From assembly GCA_014193315.1 (NCBI GenBank), contig BJHS01000002.1, positions 124,001 through 188,000 on the forward strand: a DNA stretch of 64,000 bases, in the 5' to 3' direction. Source of the DNA: Verrucomicrobiota bacterium. Its GTDB lineage: Bacteria; Verrucomicrobiota; Verrucomicrobiia; Opitutales; UBA953. Of this stretch, positions 18,171-24,674 are shown piece after piece (within the stretch, counting starts at the first letter, position 1; every line of letters starts with the position of its first letter). The notes under the pieces were generated by a model. That model had not been told where the DNA came from, ran no database searches, and was given only the letters and a program-made list of their open reading frames with translations. The position numbers were made by a program, and so were the translations under genes.

Positions 18171-18915
18171 TGATCATCTTCTCCCATTTTTCGATTACCT
18201 CGACTGGATAACCTCTGCGAAAGTGCTTGATCCAGGGATAGGCAGGGCGGCGCGTGCCATCCTTGAGCCTCACGGCGCTCACGTCGCCTCGCTCTTCGGC
18301 CGCCTTGCCAGCGTAAATCTTCCCGGGCTGGGCATCGGAGCCCAGCAGGCTATGCGCGCCGATAAGGGCGTTCTTGCCAACCTTCACTCCGGGGAGGACC
18401 GTCGTCATGGTCGCGATGACCGCATAGTCTTCGACCGTTACGCCACGCATCACTTCGCTGGGCGGATGAGGATCGTTGGTCAATACGACGTAAGGAAAGA
18501 TCCATACATAATCCCCGATTGTCGAAAGCTGGCCGACATGCACGTTGCTGTGCATCCGCACATAATCGCCTATCCGGCAGGAACCTTGGATATCGGTCAA
18601 GGTGCCGATCTGAAGGTTGACGCCGGCAGCCGTCTTTTCACGGACCGTAACCCGGTGTCCTGTGATTAGCTGCTCACCGAATACCGAGGCCTCGTAGAAT
18701 ATGCTGTGTGAACGTATCAAGGCCCGGCCACCTATCACCAAGGGTTCGCCCGCTGAGTGTTGATTGGCTACGCCCAACTCACAATAGCCGCCGACCTCAC
18801 TGTCATCGCCGATGACTACATTGTCATATATCGTTGTGAACTGTCCTATCTTCACGTTTTTCCCCAGTTTGGCTTTCCGAGAAATGATAGCCGTGGGATG
18901 TATGAGGTCGGGCAT
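18154..18915 (-). CDS. Left-handed beta-helix sugar N-acyltransferase (FdtC/QdtC-like)
   Basis: A 253-residue hexapeptide-repeat acyltransferase. The N-terminal two thirds show repeating [IVL]-G-x-x motifs: AKLGKNVKIGQFTTIYDNVVIG, VGGYCELGVANQHSAG, IGDYVRMHSNVHVG and TVLPGVKVGKNALIGAH. The C-terminal ~45 residues (VRLKDGTRRPAYPWIKHFRRGYP) form a helical end. With the DegT and FdtA-like genes this fits the FdtC/QdtC step, N-acylation of dTDP-3-amino-3,6-dideoxyhexose. The acyl group may not be acetyl, given the neighbouring MaoC-like gene. GC content is lower than the flanks. Confidence 0.83.
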   Translation of the reverse strand: MPDLIHPTAIISRKAKLGKNVKIGQFTTIYDNVVIGDDSEVGGYCELGVANQHSAGEPLVIGGRALIRSHSIFYEASVFGEQLITGHRVTVREKTAAGVNLQIGTLTDIQGSCRIGDYVRMHSNVHVGQLSTIGDYVWIFPYVVLTNDPHPPSEVMRGVTVEDYAVIATMTTVLPGVKVGKNALIGAHSLLGSDAQPGKIYAGKAAEERGDVSAVRLKDGTRRPAYPWIKHFRRGYPVEVIEKWEKMINEGAL

Positions 18916-18951
18916 TTGGATATGTTAGGTTTCGCCGATTATTTTGCCACC

Positions 18952-19362
18952 CTAACCAAGGACATGGCGGATGAATTGGTCGCGGTCGCGGATGTAATCG
19001 GCTTCGTCGTATTCGGCGTCGGCGAAGACCATCAGCACGCAATCGGGGGAGAAGTCATGCATCTCATGCCAGAGTCCGGGAGGCAAGGCGAGGCCGCCCA
19101 TCCCGGGGCGAAGCACCGACGATTCTTCGCGCCGACCGTCAAAGAGCACGAGCCGGACGCTGCCAGCCAGGCAAAAGCAGATTTGCTGCAAACGGCGATG
19201 GGCATGGAAGCCGCGCGCGATGCCAGGCTGGGTGCCGTGGATCCAATAGACGCGCTTCACCTCCAACGGCATCGTCGGTCCCCGCTCGACCACCGATAAC
19301 CTTCCACGATCATCCGCCCGCGTGAAAACGGGTGAAAAGACGGCGAGTGGGGTCTCAGGCAT
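18952..19362 (-). CDS. FdtA/QdtA-like dTDP-4-keto-6-deoxyhexose 3,4-ketoisomerase, second copy
   Basis: A 136-residue single-cupin protein of the sugar 3,4-ketoisomerase family, which turns dTDP-4-keto-6-deoxyglucose into the 3-keto sugar. The metal/active-site histidines lie in RGFHAHRRLQQICFCLAGS, with VKRVYWIHG before and DEADYIRDRDQFI at the end. The start ATG overlaps the stop of the upstream paralog by 8 bp, so the copies are co-translated. The longer frame to 19440 is antiparallel to the paralog and rejected. The two copies share the core motifs but have diverged in the middle, so this is an old duplication or two acquisitions. FdtA versus QdtA stereochemistry cannot be told. Confidence 0.85.
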   Translation of the reverse strand: MPETPLAVFSPVFTRADDRGRLSVVERGPTMPLEVKRVYWIHGTQPGIARGFHAHRRLQQICFCLAGSVRLVLFDGRREESSVLRPGMGGLALPPGLWHEMHDFSPDCVLMVFADAEYDEADYIRDRDQFIRHVLG

Positions 19363-19768
19363 GGGGGAAGGCTTGGAGGAATTCGGCGTAGTCCCTGATG
19401 TAATCGGCCTCATTGTACTCACGGTCGGTAAGCACGACAAGGATGCAATCCGGGCTGAAATTTCTCAGGACTCGCCAGACCCCGGAGCCGAGGACGACCC
19501 CTTGGGAAAACGCATCGAGCCTCAAGGTTTCCTTCGACTTTCCGTCCGTTAACTCCAGCTCCACGGAGCCGGCGACGCAGACCAAGAGTTGCCGAAGCTG
19601 GCGATGGGCATGGTAGCCTCGCTCGGACTGCGGAGTTGCATCATGAATCCAATAGACGCGGCGAACCGGAAACGGCAACGTCTGCCCTAGCTCCACAATG
19701 GCAAGCTGCCCCCGGGCATCGCCGCGCTGGGGGATGACGACGGATTGAGCGAGGGCGGGAGGGCTCAT
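19355..19768 (-). CDS. FdtA/QdtA-like dTDP-4-keto-6-deoxyhexose 3,4-ketoisomerase, first copy
   Basis: A 137-residue cupin, paralogous to the next gene. Shared marks are VRRVYWIHDATPQSERGYHAH, LLVCVAGSVELELTDG and DREYNEADYIRDYAEFLQ. The two HAH histidines are kept, so it should be active. I chose the ATG that overlaps the end of the broken acyltransferase gene (ATGA); the frame reaching 20182 is a continuation antiparallel to nothing recognisable. Being the first of two tandem ketoisomerases, it may differ from its partner in product configuration (galacto versus gluco). Confidence 0.85.
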   Translation of the reverse strand: MSPPALAQSVVIPQRGDARGQLAIVELGQTLPFPVRRVYWIHDATPQSERGYHAHRQLRQLLVCVAGSVELELTDGKSKETLRLDAFSQGVVLGSGVWRVLRNFSPDCILVVLTDREYNEADYIRDYAEFLQAFPHA

Positions 19769-20832
19769 CGGCCGGAAAAGTTTTGGGCAAGAAGCCAGGC
19801 CCGCACAGGCTTCTCTACGAGAAGGTGGACCGCGCTCGCAAGTAAAAGAGTCAAAGCAAAGCACCCATAAGCCCCTCCGAGCCAATCGGGCCCATGGCCA
19901 GGCAAGCGGTAAAGGTTGATGGTGAGAATCTGCATGAGGTAGACCCCGAAGCTGATTTACCCGAGAAAGACCATGGGGCGAGTTGCGAGGACGCGGTATG
20001 CCCAGCCTTTCTCCTCGCGAAGGGAAAAGGCAAAGAGGACGAGTAGCGCAGGAATCAGGATGAAGTCGTTTCCGGCGTAGGGAAGCGCATGCGAAAGCGT
20101 ACAGACATACAGAACGAGCACGGCCAACCAGAGGCTTACCTTCCGCCCCGAAGGTAGGCGGGTCGGATTGCGCATGGCCCAAACCGCATAGAAAGTTCCG
20201 GCCGTGAATTCCGGAAGGCGAAAGATCGGCAGGGAATAATAGACGGTCTCGGGGATGGCTCCTTGAGGAGGCAGGTACTTACCCAACACTGGCCCGAGTA
20301 CAGCCAGCGCGACCGACCAACGGAGAGCCCTCATGAGCGAGCGGTCGCTCAACTGCCGAGCGTGCAGCAGGACGAGCGGGAAAAGCGCGTAGAAGAAGAC
20401 CTCGGCAGAAAGAGACCAGGAGCCATCACGACCGAAACCGCCCAAGAAAGCCTGCGGGAACCAGGCGCTGGATAACGTGAGGTCGGTCAACCCGAGCAAA
20501 GCGGCAGCACGGGCGGGCTTTGCTCCGAGGTCACCAGCGAACCCGATGACAGCCCAGAACAGGAGCAAATAGGCGAGGTAGATAGGGTAGATTCGGGCGA
20601 ATCGACGCCAAGCATAGGAAGACAGGTCTGTCCACGGCTCCTTCCCTTGGCTGGCGACGACCAAGATGAAGCCAGATAACACGAAGAAGAAGGTCATCGC
20701 CAGTGGCCCCGCCTGGAGGCAACTCTCAAGCACTAATGGCTGAGGCTGCCCTAGGTGTATCCGAAGGTGAAAGAGCAGGACCCAAAGTGCGGCGAAGAAC
20801 CGTAACGAGGTCAGGGGCGCGACCGGGGCCAT
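19765..20832 (-). pseudogene. Acyltransferase-3 family membrane protein interrupted by one in-frame TAA
   Basis: The frame begins [21 protein letters not shown] and reads as an acyltransferase-3 (OafA-like) multi-spanning O-acyltransferase: LAMTFFFVLSGFILV, YAWRRFARIYPIYLAYL and WSLSAEVFFYALFPLVLL. It meets TAA at 19957-19959, just after RVLATRPMVFLG. Without a frame change it then continues ISFGVYLMQILTINLYRLPG through two further hydrophobic spans to a TGA at 19765, giving a total of 355 codons, normal for the family. Family members usually read LGxISYxLYL here, so TAA most simply replaces a GAA glutamate codon by one G-to-T change. The final TGA overlaps the ketoisomerase start. The protein would lose its last ~63 residues. 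Confidence 0.8.
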
Positions 20833-21701
20833 CAACGGGCGGTGCCGATCAGGGCCTTTAGGTATTCGCCGTAGCCGGACTTGGCGATGGGCTCGGCCAG
20901 TTTGAGCAGCTGGGCGTCGTCGATGTAGCCGCGGCGCCAGGCGATCTCCTCGATGCAGCCGATCTTGAAACCCTGACGCGCCTCGACGATCTGCACGAAT
21001 TGGGAGGCCTGCAGGAGCGAGTCGAAGGTGCCGGTGTCGAGCCACGCGGTGCCGCGCGGGAGAACCTTCACGCCGAGCTTGCCCTGGCGGAGGTACTCGC
21101 GGTTGACGTCGGTGATCTCGTACTCGCCCCGCGCCGAGGGCTTGAGGGCCTTGGCGATACCGACCACGGAGTTGTCATAGAAATAGAGGCCGGGCACCGC
21201 GAAACTGGACTTGGGGGCTTGGGGCTTCTCCTCGATGGAGATGGCCTTGCCCGCCGGGTCGAACTCGACCACGCCGAAACGTTCGGGGTCCTTGACGTGG
21301 TAGGCGAAGACAATGCCTCCCTGCGGTGCGCGACAAGACTTGAGCAGGTCGCCGAAGCCCGCGGAGTAGAAGATGTTATCGCCCAGCACGAGACACACGT
21401 CATCGGCGCCGATGAACGTCTCGCCGAGCACGAAGGCCTGGGCGAGCCCGTTCGGGACCGCCTGCTCGACGTAGTCGAAGCGGCAGCCGATCCGGGAGCC
21501 GTCGCCGAGGACTTCCCGGAAGCGCGGCAGGTCCTGCGGGGTGGAGATGATGAGGATCTCGCGGATGCCCGCGAGCATGAGCACGGACAGCGGGTAGTAG
21601 ATCATCGGCTTGTCGTAAACCGGCAGGAGCTGCTTGCTCATGACCTGGGTCAGGGGGTGCAGCCGGGTGCCGGAACCGCCGGCGAGGATGATGCCTTTCA
21701 T
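20832..21701 (-). CDS. rfbA: Glucose-1-phosphate thymidylyltransferase
   Basis: A 289-residue nucleotidyltransferase that makes dTDP-glucose from dTTP and glucose-1-phosphate. Clear motifs are [59 protein letters not shown] and [16 protein letters not shown], with [14 protein letters not shown] at the C-terminus. Length is normal. It follows rfbB by 5 bp, and its TGA shares one base with the ATG of the acyltransferase-3 pseudogene. It supplies the activated sugar for the whole dTDP pathway in this operon. Confidence 0.96.
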   Translation of the reverse strand: MKGIILAGGSGTRLHPLTQVMSKQLLPVYDKPMIYYPLSVLMLAGIREILIISTPQDLPRFREVLGDGSRIGCRFDYVEQAVPNGLAQAFVLGETFIGADDVCLVLGDNIFYSAGFGDLLKSCRAPQGGIVFAYHVKDPERFGVVEFDPAGKAISIEEKPQAPKSSFAVPGLYFYDNSVVGIAKALKPSARGEYEITDVNREYLRQGKLGVKVLPRGTAWLDTGTFDSLLQASQFVQIVEARQGFKIGCIEEIAWRRGYIDDAQLLKLAEPIAKSGYGEYLKALIGTAR

Positions 21702-21706
21702 AAGAA

Positions 21707-22759
21707 TCAGAGTTTGCCGAGCCGCTCCAGGCGGTACGAACCGTCGAGGATGCCTTGGATCCAGGCGGGGTTATCAAGGTACCAACGCACGGTCTTGCGG
21801 AAGCCGCTCTGGAAATCCTCCTGCGGGGCCCAGCCAAGCTCGGCACGGGCACGGCGCGCGTCGATGGCATAGCGGAGGTCGTGCCCAGGCCGGTCGGTGA
21901 CGTAGGTGATCGCGGAATCGTGCGGCTGGCCGTCGGCGCGCGGGCGAAACTCGTCGAGCAGCGAACAGAGCAGCTTCACGAGGTCGATGTTCCGACGCTC
22001 GTTATCGCCGCCGATGCAGTAAGTACGACCCGGGCGGCCCTTCTCCACCGCGGCGAGAAGCGCACGGGCGTGGTCGTCGACGTAGAGCCAGTCGCGGATG
22101 TTCTCGCCCTTGCCATAGACCGGGATGGCCTCGCCACGCAGGCACTTAAGGATGACGACGGGGATGAGTTTCTCGGGGAACTGGTAAGGCCCGTAGTTGT
22201 TGGAACAATTAGTCACCAACACCGGTAGGCCGTAAGTGTCCATCCACGCACGCGCGAGGTGGTCGCTCGAGGCCTTGCTGGCGCTGTAGGGCGAATGCGG
22301 GTCGTAAGGGGTCGACTCGTTGAAGGCGGGATCCGTCGGGCCAAGGGAGCCGAACACCTCGTCGGTCGAGACGTGCAGGAAGCGGAACTTGTCCTTGGCA
22401 GCGCCTGAAAGGGAACGCCAGTATCCAAGGGCGGCCTGCAGGAGCTGGAAGGTCCCGGTGACATTGGTCGCGATGAACTCGCCCGGACCATCGATCGAAC
22501 GGTCGACGTGGGACTCCGCGGCCAGATGCATGACCGCCTCCGGCCGAAAAGCCGCCAAAGCCTGGCGCATGGCTTCGGCATCGCAAATATCCGCCGAGAT
22601 GAAGCGAAATCCTGCGCTGTCCTGAAGATCCGCCAGCGAAGCGAGGTTCCCCGCGTAGGTCAGTTTATCGACGACCGCGACCTCGTGCTCGCCAGCGAGC
22701 AGGAAGCGCGTCAGGTTCGAGCCGATGAAGCCCGCGCCGCCTGTGACCAGAATTCTCAT
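21707..22759 (-). CDS. rfbB: dTDP-glucose 4,6-dehydratase
   Basis: A 350-residue extended SDR enzyme that converts dTDP-glucose to dTDP-4-keto-6-deoxyglucose. Visible are the NAD-binding [12 protein letters not shown] (residues 5-16), STDEVFG (131-137, with the catalytic Asp-Glu pair), YSASK (Tyr158, Lys162), [17 protein letters not shown], and [13 protein letters not shown] near the end. It is the first gene of the dTDP-sugar operon; the 139 bp upstream are shared with the divergent Gfo/Idh gene and are richer in A+T than the surroundings. No rfbC or rfbD follows, so rhamnose is not the product encoded here. Confidence 0.96.
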   Translation of the reverse strand: MRILVTGGAGFIGSNLTRFLLAGEHEVAVVDKLTYAGNLASLADLQDSAGFRFISADICDAEAMRQALAAFRPEAVMHLAAESHVDRSIDGPGEFIATNVTGTFQLLQAALGYWRSLSGAAKDKFRFLHVSTDEVFGSLGPTDPAFNESTPYDPHSPYSASKASSDHLARAWMDTYGLPVLVTNCSNNYGPYQFPEKLIPVVILKCLRGEAIPVYGKGENIRDWLYVDDHARALLAAVEKGRPGRTYCIGGDNERRNIDLVKLLCSLLDEFRPRADGQPHDSAITYVTDRPGHDLRYAIDARRARAELGWAPQEDFQSGFRKTVRWYLDNPAWIQGILDGSYRLERLGKL

Positions 22760-22898
22760 AAGCAGTTAAGACGAAAATCGCCGAAGGTAGCGGTTTTTGC
22801 CAGAAAAAACCTGTTCTTTAAGGGATTATCTCCATCTCTCCGCGATGAAAATTCCGATTTCACTTCCGACCCCGACCTTGAATCCGTAGGTTGGGGCC

Positions 22899-24005
22899 AT
22901 GGCCCAACGCCCGCTCGGTTTCGGCATCTGGGGAACCGGCATGATCGCCGAGTTCCACGCGAAAGCTTTGGCTGAAATCCCCGGCGTCCGCCTCGTCGCG
23001 GCGTATAATCGCACGGCAGCGAAGGCCGCGGCTTTCGCCGCGACCCATGGGTGCGCCGTCGCGGCGACGCCGGAAGCGCTCTTGGCCGACCCCGCGGTCG
23101 ATGTCGTCTGCCTGTGCACCCCGAGTGGCGACCACCTCGCCCCCGCCCTCGCCTGCATCCGCGCGGGCAAGCACGTCGTCGTCGAGAAGCCGCTGGAAGT
23201 CACCTTGGCGAAGTGCGACGAACTCATCGCCGCCGCGCGTTCCGCGGGGGTGACCGTCGCCGGTATCCTCCCCCGCCGCTACGTGCGGGGCTCAATCGCG
23301 CTGAAGGCCGCGCTCGACGTGGGCCGCTTCGGTCCCGTGACGCTGGCCTCGGCGCTCATCCCTTGGTGGCGCACCCAGGCCTATTACGACTCCGCCGCTT
23401 GGCGCGGGACCTACACCCTCGACGGGGGCGGGGCCTTGATGAACCAAGGTATCCACACCATCGACTTGCTCCTCTGGTTCCTCGGTCCGGTGAAGCGCGT
23501 CTCGGCCACCCTCGGGCTCGTCGCGCACGCCGGCATCGAGGTCGAGGACATCGCCGTCGGCTGGATCGAGTTCGCCAACGGCGCCCGCGCCACGCTGGCC
23601 GGCGCCACCGCCTGCTGGTCGGCCACCGGCTTCCCCGCCGAGATCCGCATCCATGGCACGAAGGGCGCGGCGGTGCTGCGCGACGACAAACTGACTTCCT
23701 TCGAGTTTGACCCTCCTCTGCCCGCCGACGCCGGATTCATCGCCTCCGCCCCGGAGACCGGTGGCGCCGGCGCAGCCGACCCCAAGGCGATCAGCCACGG
23801 CTGGCATCGCCTCAACCTCGTCGACGCGATCGAAGCGATCCGCGCCGGCCGCCAACCCGCGGTCGACGGCGCCGAAGGCCGCAAGGCCGTGGAGCTCATC
23901 CTCGCGCTTTATCAGTCCGCGCAGTCGGGCGGGACGCCTGTCGATTTACCCCTGAAGCAGGACCCTGTCCTGAAGGCGTTCGGTAAGAAAAAGTTGATCA
24001 GTTGA
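22899..24005 (+). CDS. Gfo/Idh/MocA family oxidoreductase
   Basis: A 368-residue NAD(P)-dependent sugar oxidoreductase. The Rossmann motif is FGIWGTGMIAEFHAKAL, followed by VVCLCTPSGDHLAPALACI and the family signature VVVEKPLEVTLAKCDEL. The C-terminal substrate domain has RGTYTLDGGGALMNQGIHTIDLLLW, the helix carrying the conserved Gly-Gly and His-Asp pairs. The substrate is unknown; its place between sugar genes suggests a nucleotide or free sugar. It is divergent from rfbB and converges on the PglC-like gene. A dispersed repeat covers its stop codon. Confidence 0.88.
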   Translation: MAQRPLGFGIWGTGMIAEFHAKALAEIPGVRLVAAYNRTAAKAAAFAATHGCAVAATPEALLADPAVDVVCLCTPSGDHLAPALACIRAGKHVVVEKPLEVTLAKCDELIAAARSAGVTVAGILPRRYVRGSIALKAALDVGRFGPVTLASALIPWWRTQAYYDSAAWRGTYTLDGGGALMNQGIHTIDLLLWFLGPVKRVSATLGLVAHAGIEVEDIAVGWIEFANGARATLAGATACWSATGFPAEIRIHGTKGAAVLRDDKLTSFEFDPPLPADAGFIASAPETGGAGAADPKAISHGWHRLNLVDAIEAIRAGRQPAVDGAEGRKAVELILALYQSAQSGGTPVDLPLKQDPVLKAFGKKKLIS

Positions 24006-24063
24006 TCGGTTGGCCAGAGCAACCCAACATTGGTTGGCCGGTTGAATCGTTGGCCGGTCAACG
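23993..24063 (+). repeat. Dispersed GTTGATCGG/TTGGCCAG repeat, copy 3 (longest)
   Basis: This copy contains GTTGATCA, then GTTGATCGGTTGGCCAG (24001-24017), then after a short break GGTTGGCCGGTTGAATCG and a near-palindrome CGTTGGCCGGTCAACG. It covers the last codons and stop of the Gfo/Idh gene and fills the convergent gap before the sugar transferase gene. Confidence 0.65.
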
Positions 24064-24071
24064 AGTGTCTT

Positions 24072-24671
24072 CTAGTGCTTCTCCGCTCCACGAAACTCCT
24101 CCACTGCGCCGCCGGTGGCGGCGTCGATGCCGGAGCGCGCGAAGACCTTGAAGAAGGTCAGGACGACGATCTTGAGGTCGAGCCAGAGGTTGCGGTGGTC
24201 GACGTACCAGACGTCGTAGGCGAACTTCTGCTCCCAGCTGAGGGTGTTACGGCCGTTGACCTGGGCCCAGCCGGTGACGCCGGGCTTCACTTCCATGCGC
24301 CGCGCCTGGAAAGCGTCGTAGCGTGGAAGGTAGCGCATGAGGAGCGGACGCGGGCCGACGACGCTCATGTCGCCGACGAGCACGTTCCACATCTCGGGGA
24401 ACTCATCGAGGGTGGTAGAGCGAAGGAACTTCCCGAAGGCGGTGAGCCGCACCTCGTCGGGCAGGAGTTGCCCGTCCGGACCGCGCTCGTCGGTCATGGT
24501 GCGGAATTTCACCATACGGAATGGGCGTCCGCGCAGCCCGGGGCGTTCCTGGATGAAGAGCACTGGGGAACCGAGTTTCAGGCGGACGAGTCCGGCGACC
24601 ACGAGCATGAGCGGGGCGAAGAGCACGAGCCAGCCGAAGGCGAAGAAGATGTCAAAGAGGCGCTTGATCAT
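24072..24671 (-). CDS. Initiating sugar-phosphate transferase, PglC/WcaJ C-terminal type
   Basis: A 199-residue monotopic phosphoglycosyl transferase, which moves a sugar-1-phosphate from a UDP sugar to undecaprenyl phosphate and so starts a repeat unit. The N-terminal re-entrant helix is KRLFDIFFAFGWLVLFAPLM. The catalytic region has FIQERPGLRGRPFRMVKFRT and TTLDEFPEMWNVL with the Asp-Glu dyad, then MSVVGPRPLL and GVTGWAQVNGRN. It lacks the large N-terminal membrane domain of WbaP/WcaJ, so it is the minimal PglC type. It lies 3 bp after the DUF4838-like gene, separate from the large polysaccharide operon. Confidence 0.92.
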   Translation of the reverse strand: MIKRLFDIFFAFGWLVLFAPLMLVVAGLVRLKLGSPVLFIQERPGLRGRPFRMVKFRTMTDERGPDGQLLPDEVRLTAFGKFLRSTTLDEFPEMWNVLVGDMSVVGPRPLLMRYLPRYDAFQARRMEVKPGVTGWAQVNGRNTLSWEQKFAYDVWYVDHRNLWLDLKIVVLTFFKVFARSGIDAATGGAVEEFRGAEKH

Positions 24672-24674
24672 GGC

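Noticed and set aside
19957-19959. Programmed readthrough or recoding of the TAA in the acyltransferase-3 gene.
   Set aside because: No slippery run or hairpin typical of recoding was seen, and TAA is not used for selenocysteine or pyrrolysine. A point mutation or sequencing error is simpler.
16650-22759. A rhamnose pathway.
   Set aside because: rfbA and rfbB are present but no rfbC or rfbD; instead FdtA-, DegT- and hexapeptide acyltransferase genes follow, which predict a 3-amino sugar.
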